A DNA stretch of 64,000 nt from Furcasterigmium furcatum (GCA_001599815.1 BCIA01000003.1:744001-808000); one strand, 5' to 3'. Positions 32,910 through 43,925 are shown, numbered from the stretch's first letter. Notes: generated by a model not told the origin, from the sequence alone. Translations and numbers: made by a program.

Positions 32910-33202
32910 CGCTTTGCATCCCAAAAGCTGGGAAGACAATCTGCGCGTGAAGACGAGACCTGTGTAGCTTATGACTCCATGTGTAGGGGATTGTGGTATG
33001 ATTCACGTATGATCGTATACGGGACACAAACAGGAAGCACGAGAGGGGTCATAGTTAGGAGTCGATTCAGGCGGTGCCAGGGGGAGAGAGCGTCATTGAA
33101 TTATTGAAATCCGCATGCCATCCAACGACATGATGCAGAGCCGAGCTACTTCTACTCAACATTAAGTCGAGAGATGTCGGACCTCCGAGTCCATTTTGGG
33201 GC

Positions 33203-33790
33203 TCAGCGGTCAACTGCGAAGATCTCGTACTCGACTGCCTGCAACCCTTCCTCCTCACCCTCCCCACGCCACCAGTGCCCGCGGCCGACGAAAAAGGTCG
33301 TAGTCAGCCAACGGAACTTCTCGCCTGGAAATAAGTCAGAATCCGTCTTCTATACCAGACTGGGTCCGGACAACATACTGCTCGTTTCGAAAGTCGGGTT
33401 CGTCCACCAATAGTGTTCCCCGCCCTTGGTCGTCTTCGCGTCGGGAGACCAGGAGGTGAACTTGTTTGCGGCGTCGTCCAGCCCGAGGTAACCCGTGTAG
33501 TAGATGAAGAAGCCGTCTCCTTTGGCATCAGTGCCGTGGGTGCGCACATCCAGATGAGCCATCTTCGAATCCGCGTCCACCATCAACCAGTCGCTCCCTC
33601 CGGCCATCAATTCGACTGAGAGGCCGTCGGCCTTGCTGCCGTCGACGCCCTTGAGAAAGCCGCCTTCCAGAGGCGCAAGATGCCTGACAGCCCCGCCCCG
33701 GTTCTTGCCAGCCACGGCTCCCTTCTTGCTCATGTGCGCCCTCAAGTTCATCACGTGAGTGAGCTTGGGCTGGCTGGGCGGAGAAGACAT
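33203..33790 (-). CDS. DUF3237 family protein
   Basis: Two exons on the minus strand, 33790-33379 and 33324-33203, joined over a 54-base intron, encode 177 residues. The beta-barrel-like DUF3237 pattern is visible: RHLAPLEGGFLKG, DWLMVDADSKMAHLDVR, FIYYTGYLGL, NPTFETS and, after the intron, FRWLTTTFFVGRG and the closing YEIFAV. The biochemical role of the family is unknown, though its members often sit beside catabolic dehydrogenases and hydrolases. An upstream in-frame codon at 33835 could add 15 residues. It is divergent from the lactonase gene, with a near-match of the palindrome in the shared promoter. Confidence 0.85.
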
Positions 33791-34338
33791 GATGGCAAGT
33801 GTCGGCAAGAAAAGATTGGGTGAGTCGAATTGCAAGTTTCGGCGTCGGGGAATCCAGCGCAGCTTGATGTGTGCGACTCGGAATGGCTTGGTGCCGGGAA
33901 CCTGGACGCTTTGTAGCTTTTGAGCTTGTCCGGGAGTGTCACACTCCGTCCTAGTAGCCCTCTTGCTTCAAGTGAGGCCGACGGCCTTATTCGGCAAGCT
34001 TTTGTTGAAATCTCGCGCGTCGTGCTTGATGCCGAGGGGACGACTCGGGGCAAGACGCGGGGAGTTGGCGCTCCCCGTGATCTCGGAGGACTTGTCATGG
34101 GGTCTCCGTGCGGAGAGCATTTGGACCCCCAAACGCGGGGTTTGGGGGGTTCAAGCTTGACCAAACACCTAGCACTCTTCGGCGCCGTGAGAGGCGAGAG
34201 AATTCCGGTTGCCGCTAGTTGTAACCGGGACCTCGACATGGGACTTAAAGTCAATAGTTTGGGATGCTGCTTTCCGTGGGCTTAACATATCTGGCAGATT
34301 TTACTCAACCTCCAACAGAACTACCGCTCCACGTCAAC
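33791..34338. promoter_or_regulatory. Divergent promoter, DUF3237 / lactonase
   Basis: Spacer of 548 bases, gene-free, with a nine-of-ten palindrome match at 34179-34188. Confidence 0.5.
34179..34188. promoter_or_regulatory. Near-copy of shared palindrome, TCGGCGCCGT
   Basis: One mismatch from the exact motif, 151 bases upstream of the lactonase start codon. Confidence 0.45.
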
Positions 34339-35375
34339 ATGGCACACCAGCTAGCTGCAGCCGCGATTCCGGCACTGAACTGTCCCCCAGGAACCAAGGT
34401 CCATCTCTTGAACCTTGGCATCCTTCGCGGAGACGAAGGATGGTGCGTGTTGTCATCCCCATCGGGGCGGCACCTTGGATGCTGGACTAACACAGTTCAG
34501 GTTCCTCCGCGGTGCCAACGCGAGCTCCGGTAGCAACCCAAACCCGGAGAACAAGACCCGGGACCTCATCGCTCTCGCGGTCTTGATAGACCATCCTCAG
34601 GCAGGCTTGTTACTGTTTGAGACAGGTTGCGCTGAGGATATCGACGTGGTGAGTCGTCCCGGTTACCAGTAGACACAGGATGTCTGACCCCGTGCCTTGC
34701 CAGAAATGGGGAGCGCCTCTCACAGATGTCTTCCCTCGTGTCGTATACAACGACGAGCACAAGCTCCCCAATGCAATCAAGGCCGCCGGGTATGACATCA
34801 AGGACGTCAGTGCCGTCATCTTTGGGCATCTCCATCTCGACCACGCGGGAGGCCTTGAGCATTTCTTGGGCACCAAAGTTCCGAGTACGCACACCCATCC
34901 CATCCTTCCAAGTGAGGAGCAAAGGCTGATCTCCGAGCTCTTGATAGTCTATGTCCACGAAGAGGAGTTCAAGCACGCTTGCTGGGCCGCTGCGACTGGT
35001 GCGGATGACGCGCTATACCTGTCTGACTATCTGAGCCTGGACAAGTTGAACTGGAAGACGTTCAGCTCGCAACAGACGGATCTCTTCCAGGGCATCACAC
35101 TCCTGCACGCTCCGGGCCACACCCCTGGCCTCTGCATCATGATGGTGAACCTTATCCAGGACGGCACGTTCATCTTCACGACGGACCATTACCACGTCAA
35201 GGAAAACCACACAGACCGCCACCCCCAGGGTTGGCTGGCCCGCGAGCACAACGCGTGGATCCGAACCTCCGAGATGGTTGAGCGTCTTCAGCGCTTGTTC
35301 AGCGCCACCATGGTCTACGGCCATGACTTGGAGGTGGCCCAGGCCCTTATCAAAGCTAAGAAGTACTACGAGTGA
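34339..35375 (+). CDS. Metallo-beta-lactamase-fold lactonase (AHL lactonase-like)
   Basis: Four exons (34339-34442, 34501-34648, 34704-34884, 34948-35375) encode 286 residues. The dinuclear metal site reads HLHLDHAGG, with His126, His128, Asp130 and His131. Further ligands are APGHTPG, the aspartate of TTDHYH and the late YGHDLEV. The segment VPIYVHEEEFKHACW and the metal pattern match the AttM/AiiA branch of N-acyl-homoserine lactonases. It could open a lactone; the physiological substrate may be a pathway lactone made by the monooxygenase, or a bacterial signal. No secretion signal is visible. Divergent from the DUF3237 gene. Confidence 0.9.
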
Positions 35376-35997
35376 TCAGGATATGCTTGCAGCAGCATCA
35401 GTCGCATACCTAACAGGGTAGAGCATCTATCAAATTAAAATAAAATCCCTCCATTAAACACACCACTGTCGAGGAGATGTGAGAAATGTGCGTGCTCTTG
35501 GGTAGGACGCGTGGAGTATCTGAGCAGTCTTTGGCGAGAAGAGGGGTTGGGTGCGGTATGAGCTCCAGCCCGTCCAGTCGTGTCGGCAAAGAACCTGTGC
35601 TGCATCGAAGTCAGCCAATTCCTCGATGCGCCTGACAGAATAGTACATAACATACCTTACAATTCCACGATGTTAATTTTTCATGTGCCAGACAAAACAT
35701 TCCAGTTGAACGACGAACCTTGGTGACCATGATCACATCACTGAGTGCAATTATTCGGCGTCACTAGTGACACTGATAATGATGTCTTTGTGAAACACCA
35801 TGAGAGATCCAATATTTCAAGCTCTGGATGGAAATTTCCATTCAGAAACAGCTCTGACATTTCGAAACATCTACTAACTGGCCCATTCTGGTTCGAGGAT
35901 GCTTGCATTAGGGTTGAGGATCTTGGTAGTGCTGCAATAATCGGATCGACTCATACCTCGTCGCATGTATAGCACATGAGACTCTGACACTTCTTGA
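35376..35997. other. Gene-free convergent spacer
   Basis: Spacer of 622 bases between the lactonase and transporter 3' ends. Mildly AT rich toward 35650-35950. No gene or repeat recognised. Confidence 0.5.
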
Positions 35998-37987
35998 TCA
36001 CGCCTTCCGCTCCTCCAACTGCAGGACGCGAGTTTCCTTCTTTTCAATATCGCTCGAGCCACTCAGAGCCGCTGAATCAGATTCATCCCCGAGATTGACA
36101 GCGATCTCTTCCAGCGTCAAGCCCTTGGTCTCGGGGAAGGTGTACAACACGGGGATGCCGCAGGCGGGGACGATTATGAAGACGAGATAGAACTTCCACC
36201 CGACCTCGGCGAACGCCGTCGCAGCCACTTGGGTCAAAACTGCGCAGCCAAAATGATTAGCATCGACATCAGACAGTCGCTAAATTGGGTGTGACTTACG
36301 CAGCGTCATCGCGAAGAGCGTACCGACTGAAGCGGCCATTCCCTGCGATCGGATCTGGGTCGGGAAGATCTCCGAGCAGTAGACGAATTGCACCGCATCA
36401 ACGCATGTGGCGTAGAACGATACCCAGAGGAAGAGGAAGACAATGCAGAAGGCGTTGCCAATCTTGTTGTCCGTGCCTGCGTAGACGGCGAAAAGGGCCG
36501 TGAAGCAACTCAGCATCGCGACGAGACCGGTCTGGAGGGGCGGTCAGTGAACGGGTCACCGTTGAGGGGAATAGAGCGAGGCGTACGAAGCCAATACACA
36601 GGAGCTTGACCCGGCCGACGCGGTCCACGATGTAGCTCGATACTACGTTGAGGCCCGAAGCCCAAGTGAGGTAAATGGAGTACAGAAGCAGGGGGACATA
36701 GTCCGTAAGCCCAACGCTCTGCCACAGCATGATCTACAGCCGCATGTTAGCATGGGTGTCGAGTTGACAAGCGAGGAGCGGGCTCCTGGCAGCTCGTACC
36801 TGGTAGTTGTTCACGACAAGAATTCCCGTGCATTGGCCGAGGAATCTAGAGAGCGGAGGTAGTCAGTAAAGTGAGCTCGCTTGGCAAGGTGACAGTAGAG
36901 ATGGGACCTACTGGATAAAGATTCCGTAGAAAAACCGCTTGCGGATAGATTTGTCTTTCAGAAGCTTCCAGACGTTCTGAGTTCTGTTGTCGCCCTCGAG
37001 CTGTTGCGAGATTTGGAGGAATTCGGCATGCACAAAGTCTTCATCGTCGGGGCTAGAAGTCTGGTGCAGGCGCCTTAACTGTTCAAGAGCTTTGTCGTGC
37101 TTTCCCTTCATCACGAGCCATCGGGGTGACTCGGGAATCCATGGCGTCGCGATACCAAGGATGAGAGGCGCAACGGCTGAGGGGTTGAATGGTTAGAATA
37201 AAAGAACTATGTGAACTGTTTAAGCTCCTCCCACACATACCTTGGAGGGCGAGGCAAAGTCGCCACTGGACTTCAGGCCGAGGCTCGAAGTAGCAACCGA
37301 GTCCAACCCACCCGGCGAAGGACTTCGCAAGATCATGTCAGCAAGAGTTGGGGATAAGACGGTGGGTGGTTGCAAACTCACGTAACCCAAGACGAGGAAG
37401 ATTCCATGAGTGCTGACCAGTCGGCCTCTGTTCTCGGCCGGCGACACTTCAGACTGGTAGACGGGGATGGTGGCGTTGACCATTCCTGATCTTCTCAGGG
37501 AGGTATGGTGTCAGTGCAAAGGGAAGGCCGTGATGGGTTGAAATCACATACGCAACGCCGTTGAAGAAACGGCCGAGAAGAAACATGGAGATATGGACCG
37601 AGGCGGCCTGCACGGTTGCCGAGACGACGGCCAGGACGCACAAGACCTGGATAGCTCGGACGCGGCCGACCCTATCTGACAGCCAAGGAATGACGATGCA
37701 GCCAACGAGGCCACCGCCGGCAAACAAACCATTGGCCGCTGCAAAGAGCATCAACGTCAGTCAATTCCAACAGCAAGTTGCACGAATAGGCATCAAGACT
37801 TACCCCCGATGATAGGCGCCGACTCCTTGCCGGTCAGCGTGAGGCCGAAATACGAGAAGAACCCGGGCAGGCCGAAGATGGACCCGATGATGGCAGAGTT
37901 GAATCCATAGGTGAACGATCCTAGCCCCGAAACGAGGATGACGAGGAAGTTGTACAGGCTGATGCCATGTCCCGTGCCCAAAGTCAT
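35998..37987 (-). CDS. MFS sugar transporter, nine exons
   Basis: Nine exons on the minus strand (37987-37804, 37738-37552, 37493-37382, 37322-37241, 37176-36912, 36845-36800, 36733-36587, 36531-36300, 36239-35998) encode 498 residues. Sugar-porter signatures are DRVGRVR, NGVA..GMVNATIPVYQSE, PESPRWLVMKGK and PETKGLTLEEI. About twelve membrane helices are expected. Two acceptors are not the usual CAG/TAG (GAG at 37494-37496 and AAG at 37323-37325), so exons 3 and 4 carry some doubt. It shares a promoter having one exact and one near palindrome with a regulator gene, so it may carry the pathway substrate rather than a simple sugar. Confidence 0.85.
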
Positions 37988-38252
37988 GGCAGGCAGATGG
38001 GCAATCTTGGGCACGAGAAAACGGGTGTGAGATATGATCGAGAATAAAAGGGGTTGAATGGTGAGACAAAGTAAGACTGACAGGTGGTCCCTGACCAGTT
38101 TGTTCGTCCGGACTGTAGCCTCTTTATGGTGTCTCACGCTGACATTGTTGTCGTCGACGCTCCATTCAACGAAGACCGAGATCCCTCACCGCAGGACCCC
38201 AACACGACCATCGGCTACTCTCTCTGCCCATGGGGTCCCCGCGTATGACTGC

Positions 38253-38262
38253 TCGGCACCGA
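38253..38262. promoter_or_regulatory. Shared palindrome TCGGCACCGA
   Basis: Exact copy with extended arms (GCTCGGCACCGAGC), identical over 14 bases to the copy at 43691. 266 bases upstream of the transporter start and 396 upstream of the regulator. Confidence 0.62.
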
Positions 38263-38514
38263 GCAAATGGCTATTAATACTAGGAGGTCCCTCGTAGTTG
38301 TGACGCGAGGCACTAGCACTCTTAGCTCAAGTTCTGGGTGACGATAGATTGGGCCCGTCAGAGTCTTTGGTGATGGGCGAGTCATGGAAAAGGGGGAAGG
38401 GTGAAGGGTTGGCAGAGGGGGTGCAATTACCCCGCACTGCACCCACCCCGCAGAATAGGTCTGGGGATCCAGGGGGCTTCCATCTCCATCTCCGCCTCAA
38501 TTCCACAGATTTCG

Positions 38515-38524
38515 TCGGTGCCGC
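38515..38524. promoter_or_regulatory. Near-copy of shared palindrome, TCGGTGCCGC
   Basis: One mismatch from the exact motif, 134 bases upstream of the regulator start codon. Confidence 0.45.
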
Positions 38525-38657
38525 TCTTTCTCTCACATCCCGACGGATTCTAACCCCCATATGTCGGCCACACATACTACCAGGCTGAGATCCCCCGATA
38601 ACTGAGCATCCGATTGACGCCTCACAGTCGGATCTTCAGACATTCTGACAGCGCCTG

Positions 38658-41381
38658 ATGCAGCAGCCAGGCAAAAAGCCGAGGGCCTGCGTCCCTTGCC
38701 ACGAGCGCAAGGTGCGATGTGACCTGACACAGGTCGGAACGCCCTGCACGCGGTGTGTTAGCAAGGACCGAGTTCCTGAATGCATTATCATGTCCCGAGC
38801 ACAACCAAGGTGAGCATGGCTAACCTCGGCCGGCGGCCCACCTCCCCCAGCATCTAAGCCGAGCTCAACTGACGGTAATCCATCGCCTTCCAGTGACAGC
38901 AACAAACGGAAACGAGGCTCTGATCACGGGTTGCCAGCCAAAGAGGCCCGGCAACAGGGCCAGCGTCTGGAGTCCGAGCTCTCCATCAATGCCGCCCACG
39001 CGGATCGCGCTGGAGATGGCCTTCCTCCTCCGCCCGGCATATCAGGGGTTGGTCCATGTTCCCTGCTCCCCTTCTTCTTGGTGTTGTAGGAGGTATGGCC
39101 ACGGCGGACTGACCTGTCCCACAGACACCTCCCACGCCGAGCTCCTGGCCGAGGAGTAACGCGCAACCTTCGCCCTATGCGTCCCACCCCGTCGCTTCGC
39201 CCCTGCCGAACCAATCCCAATCTTCTCAGTATCCCCGAAGTGAACCGGATGGTTCTCTCGCCGATGGCCCGGGCCCCCCTGCTGGGTCCAAGCCGAATTA
39301 CACTACCTCCGAAGATGACGCCCATCTCCAGACGCTCTGCCGGATGTCCCAGAACGGGGCCGTCGTTCTCAGCCCCCCGTCACCGGGCACGACGGAGAAG
39401 CATGTCCGGCGCATCTTCGAGTACTACAACGACTTTAATGCGCTGACTGCGTTGAACGACGCCATTGGCCACCTTAACCGCCGCAGACTTGTTCAGATTG
39501 ACCTCGGTGCGCCACAACCCGACTCGGTCACTCAGCGAGAGCTCAGCCGCTTGGATGACATCGACCGGGCGTACCTCGCGCAGAGGCGAGTGCATGAGCT
39601 TCCGTCAGGGCCTTGCTGGTTCGTCACTCATCCCACCTCATTTCACTTCATCTAACTTTCCGCAGTGATGAGTTGATGCAGCTCTTCTTCAAGCATGTCT
39701 ACCCCTACACACCCGTGGTCGACAGGCTCCAGCTCGCCCAGGATTACGCGCAGAAAAGATGCTCGACGTTTCTCTTGTACAGCATCTTCGCGATCACTGT
39801 GCCGTATGCTTCATCCGGCCTGATCCAGAACATGTCGTTCAGCAGTGTCACGGACGCCCAACGAGAGTTCTTCCTGCGCGCGCGTCTGTTGTATGATTTT
39901 GGCTGCGAGAAGGGCCAGCTGAATGTCCTCCAGGGCTCGATATTCATGAGCTCGTTCCAGAACTCATTTGCACCAGACAAGGATTTTCGTTTCTGGTTCA
40001 ATAACGCGATCCACATGGCCACACTCATGGGACTGCATCAAAGGTTCGTTCTTGCCATTTGCCATGCCGTCGCCGCTTCAACTGCTAATGGAAGTGACTC
40101 TGCGTTAGAGACATCAAGCGTGACCTGGATCCGACGATGCACCGAGTATTCCGGCGCACCTGGTGGTTGTTATTTGTGAGTACGGAGACGTTGCCGGGTC
40201 GTGGTACCCCGCTGACCGCGCAACAGCAACGCGATGTCATGTTCTCACTTGCAGGATTCGAGAATGTCCGTCTCATCAACGATGACGAGACTACGTGCGA
40301 CTCTTTGTGTGAACAAGACTGGGAGGACACAGCCGGGAAAGACCCTATTAGTGGAACACTCCCGGCGGTCACCAGTGTCCAGATAGACTTCTTCCATGAA
40401 AACTGCAAACTCACTCAGATAGGTAAGCCGGCATTGAGATGAAGTCGGATGAACACTGGCTAACTGGGGGATCGACTTGAAGGCGCTAGATGTCTGCGGC
40501 TCCTCAAATCTACCGAGCTCGCCCCGTCGATGGACCAGGCCAGAGCAGCCGGTGATGCCGTGGTTCAATGGCGCCATGCCCTGCCACCCAGCCTTCGCCT
40601 GGAGGGTGTGTCGCACTGGAACGACGTCAACGTTTGGATCACGGTCATTCTCACCTTTAGCTTCCGCCTTGAGTGTATTTTCTATCGCATCTTGCGTCGC
40701 CGGCTCTCCGAGAATGGGATCACGACGGACGTCGCATGGGTTGACCAGCGCCTCCAGAGCTCCATCTTCGAGCTGAGCACCTTGCTTCGCCGGGCCATGG
40801 CGCATGACGTGCTCCTCGCTGGGCCACCATCTATGTAAGTCAGACACACTTCGGGGGGGGGACGCCATCAGTCCCTAATACGGTTGCATAGGATTGTCTG
40901 CACCACGCAGCTGCTCGCGATGCAGATCGAGATGGCGCTGAACCCCGAATGTAAACGGGCAAAGCGAGAGGCGCTGAAAGGGGAGATACACACCATCCTG
41001 ACGTATCTGAACGACATCGAGGACAAGTGGCTCAACGCCAAATGGGCTTCCCGGGTTTTCGGCTGGGTGGTCAAGCGGACGGGGCTCTCACTACATGCGG
41101 CCCAGACATGGCGGCGAGAGGGCATGGCGGAAGATGGACCGGCCGCGGCGACCGCAGCTTGGGGCGGCGATGACCAGACGGTCGCGAATGGCCACCACCA
41201 GCCAGTCCCCCAGGAGCACGTTAACCAGGCACAGATGGCAAGCTGGGCCGGCTTCTTAAACCCTCCGCCGATGGGGCAGTTTGATGTGTTGCCTGAGAGC
41301 TGGCTGGAGGACATGATCAACCAGGGATTGCTTGGGGAGCAGGACCCGGACATGTTTGAGATGTTTGGGGCCGTTTTGTAG
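38658..41381 (+). CDS. Zn2Cys6 factor with Fungal_trans, likely pathway regulator
   Basis: Eight exons (38658-38809, 38894-39047, 39125-39618, 39666-40043, 40109-40175, 40227-40422, 40483-40834, 40892-41381) encode 760 residues. The zinc cluster is CVPCHERKVRC then CTRC, and the last cysteine follows after eight residues. A low-complexity Pro/Ser region follows, then a Fungal_trans domain from about residue 245 (DELMQLFFKHVYPYTPVVDR). Intron 40176-40226 is 51 bases with no stop, so retention would stay in frame. Its own promoter has the palindrome twice, which suits an autoregulated activator of the cluster. That link is inference. Confidence 0.87.
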
Positions 41382-41780
41382 CGATGGGCAAGCTGTAGAG
41401 ACAAGGAGATCGAGTGACATGCTACAAAAAAAATGTAAAGGGCTTCCTCCCGCTCATATCACACTTTCCTGAGCTCTGAGAATGTCAGCTCATATTTGCG
41501 AGATAATCTCAGCATCCGCCGAGCCACCGACAGGGGCACAGCGTATCGGGGCCGGACGTCGGCCGGGTCGCCGCCAGCGCGGCGCCGGGACTGAAAGCCG
41601 AGAACCTCGGCGCCTGTCGGTGGTGCACCCCGCACAGCCATTGCCACCAAGTAATGTCTATCCGCGGGGACAGCTTCAGTATATGTGCATCGAACTCATC
41701 GCCGTGATGAGCAAGTCTAAACTTGACCTCTTGCATCTTGTGACCTTGCATTGATCAACTCGGCCCAAAGAATCACAATC
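41382..41780. promoter_or_regulatory. Promoter of second SDR gene
   Basis: Spacer of 399 bases. An inverted repeat pairs CCACCGACAGG near 41526 with CCTGTCGGTGG near 41613. Degenerate palindromes occur at about 41578 (GCGGCGCCGG) and 41607 (TCGGCGCCTG). No gene seen. Confidence 0.45.
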
Positions 41781-42709
41781 ATGGATAGCAGCAGCTCACT
41801 CCTGACACGACCGACTCGGTCCCTGAATAACAGGGTAGCCATCGTCACCGGCGCCGGTGCACTTCCTGGAGGCATTGGGAACGGGCGCGCGGCGGCCGTC
41901 ATGCTCGCGGAGGTCGGATGCTCCGTCGTCTGCGTGGATCTGCGTGAGGATCTCGCCCAGCACACCGTCGACATGATCACGGCCGAGGGCCATGGCAAGG
42001 CCATCGCTGTTTCTGGGGATGTCACCAAGGCCAAGGACTGCGAAGCTATCGTCGAGGCCGCCGTGGCGACATTTGGCCGTCTCGACATCCTGGTCAACAA
42101 CGTCGGCATCATGGGACCCAAGGGCACATCGACAGAGGTGGACATGGGCGAGTTCATGAAAGGCCTGGAGCTGAACGTGGGGTCTATGGTGCAGATGGCC
42201 AAGTACAGCATACCAAAGATGATCCTCAACGAGGGCCAATGGGCCGGAAGCATCGTCAATATGGGAAGTGTCGCGGGATTACGCGGCGGCACCCCCAGCC
42301 TGCTGTATCCCACCAGCAAAGGGGCTGTCGTCAATATGACGCGTGCCATGGCGGCCAACCACGCTCATCAGCGCATCCGAGTCAACTGTGTCTGCCCGGG
42401 TAAGTCCTCTTGTCTGCTTTTCTCGAACAGGTCCAAAGCTGACCCAGGCCAATAGGTATGGTGTATACCCCGATGGTGTACGGCGGCAAGGCAGCCATGG
42501 AGGAGAAGGAGCGGGAGGCTCGCAAGTCACGGAGCCTTTTGGGCACCGAGGGCAATGGATGGGACGTTGGAGCGGCCATCAGGTTTCTGGCTGGCGACGA
42601 AGCTCGCTGGATGACGGGTGTTGTTCTGCCCGTGGATGCTGGAACAACCTGTGCGACGGGCATCGGCATCAAGTCTTTGTATCACGGTGCCGAAGGCGCA
42701 AAGTCTTGA
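41781..42709 (+). CDS. Short-chain dehydrogenase/reductase
   Basis: Two exons, 41781-42399 and 42456-42709, encode 290 residues. It is a classical SDR with catalytic Ser163, Tyr176 and Lys180 (YPTSK) and NNVG at 106-109. The cofactor loop is stretched: TGAGALPGGIGNG (23-35) instead of TGxxxGxG, a form seen in several SDRs acting on cyclic alcohols and in 2,5-diketo-type catabolic members. Expected reaction is NAD(P)-dependent oxidation or reduction of a secondary alcohol/ketone. It follows the candidate pathway regulator in the same direction. Confidence 0.88.
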
Positions 42710-42860
42710 GCTCAAAATCAATGAGTTTGAAGCGGGAGGCATAATAGAGGAGGAATATGTATTTCCTGTGGATGAATCTGGTATCTTTGATTTCGCTCCT
42801 TGTCCATGCCAGAGCCCAAGCGTGGCCCTTGCCATAACAGAATAACGCATGGCCACCAAC

Positions 42861-43493
42861 TCAGAATGAGAGCTGTGGCCACATCCATTCTTCAAACTGC
42901 TGTATAGATTCTCTATTGACACCTCGGCCCTCAGAGCTGCTGGGCTCGCCAGAACCGGCTGACGTCCGATGCGACACAGGGCATTGGTACCCAGGTTGTA
43001 AGAGCGCAGCGTACTCCTCCATGTTTACCCCAAGAAACCCTAAAATTAAGTCTCTCTGTTCCCCAGACGTGCTAAGCCAATCGTCGCCAGAGCAACTGGA
43101 AGATGTAGATGGAGTGTCGCTGTGGCAGGGGGAGGCCGGCCCTTGCGGCTCGTCTTGGAGGAATAAGCGCGCGTCTTTCTGATGCGCCGGCGTCTCCCGC
43201 GATGATGAATCCGCCATTTCCGAGTCCAAAGACGAGGCACCGTTGAATGTTACCTCCGTTGATAGGGGTGAACCTTTCAGTTGATATTCCGTCGGAGCTT
43301 CGGGCGGAGCCCGGGGGGTTCTGATCCGCTTGCAACGGCGGCCGTTGTGCTTCAAGTGAAGGCATGGCCGGCTTGCTTTCCGCTGGGCCAGCAGCTGTAC
43401 CATTTCTTCGTTGTTCCAGTAGGAAGTGTGAACAACCGAGGCCTGCGGTATCCGGGCCTGTGGTCCGATGCTCTGAGTCTGGAGGGTCGGCAT
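42861..43493 (-). CDS. Unknown protein with acidic Ser/Pro-rich tail
   Basis: Open frame of 210 residues; the start is uncertain. A second overlapping frame beginning at 43599 (MPRVIDVYIPWDNNRG) could supply a first exon spliced into this one near 43500, but the only donor I see there (GTCCAA) is weak. The middle is basic (HNGRRCKRIRTPRAPP), the rest is rich in Ser, Pro and acidic residues, and the end is EEWMWPQLSF. It looks like a small regulator or adaptor, but I recognise no domain. Two exact palindromes lie in the promoter it shares with the alpha/beta hydrolase, so it probably belongs to the same regulon. Confidence 0.5.
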   Translation of the reverse strand: MPTLQTQSIGPQARIPQASVVHTSYWNNEEMVQLLAQRKASRPCLHLKHNGRRCKRIRTPRAPPEAPTEYQLKGSPLSTEVTFNGASSLDSEMADSSSRETPAHQKDARLFLQDEPQGPASPCHSDTPSTSSSCSGDDWLSTSGEQRDLILGFLGVNMEEYAALLQPGYQCPVSHRTSAGSGEPSSSEGRGVNRESIQQFEEWMWPQLSF

Positions 43494-43690
43494 TGGCGGT
43501 TATGGAAGGGTGTTGCCGGGTCTGAGCCGTGACTTGGCGGCCTTGACTTGGACCGCGGTTGTTATCCCAAGGGATATATACGTCAATCACCCGAGGCATT
43601 CATTACTCCCTAGCTGTCCTCCTCTGACCTGGTGACTACAAGCGGTGTGTTCGGTGTGCCTTAGACCGCCGGAGGACCCATGTTGGCAGC

Positions 43691-43700
43691 TCGGCACCGA
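43691..43700. promoter_or_regulatory. Shared palindrome TCGGCACCGA
   Basis: Exact copy within GCTCGGCACCGAGC, 226 bases before the hydrolase start codon. Confidence 0.62.
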
Positions 43701-43721
43701 GCGACCCACCGACTTCATTGT

Positions 43722-43731
43722 TCGGCGCCGA
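43722..43731. promoter_or_regulatory. Shared palindrome TCGGCGCCGA
   Basis: Exact copy within TTCGGCGCCGAA, identical over 12 bases to the crotonase promoter copy. Confidence 0.62.
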
Positions 43732-43925
43732 AGCTCGGCGATGCACCACCATACCTGAACGGAGCCTGCACGACTGCGCTCCGATCACTATCCGATGATG
43801 TAAGGACTCGTCGATGGTGTTAATAACAGGAAGTGACATTGTGCATTGTCACATATTCCGCACACTTTCGAAGTCCCTCCTCCCTGCAACATTCCTCACG
43901 ACGAGTACAGTTGGCCCTGCCCAAC

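Larger units (their letters stand above)
32612..33202. promoter_or_regulatory. Crotonase promoter region
   Basis: Spacer of 591 bases with the palindrome at 32820-32829 and a poly-G tract at 32888-32909. The rest includes the 3' end of the DUF3237 gene; no other gene seen. Confidence 0.5.
37988..38657. promoter_or_regulatory. Divergent promoter, transporter / regulator
   Basis: Spacer of 670 bases. It contains an exact palindrome at 38253-38262 and a near copy at 38515-38524. No gene seen. Confidence 0.6.
43494..43925. promoter_or_regulatory. Divergent promoter with paired palindromes
   Basis: Between the unknown gene and the hydrolase. The two exact palindromes at 43691 and 43722 are 31 bases apart centre to centre, about three helical turns. 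Part of this stretch may be 5' coding sequence of the unknown gene. Confidence 0.6.
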
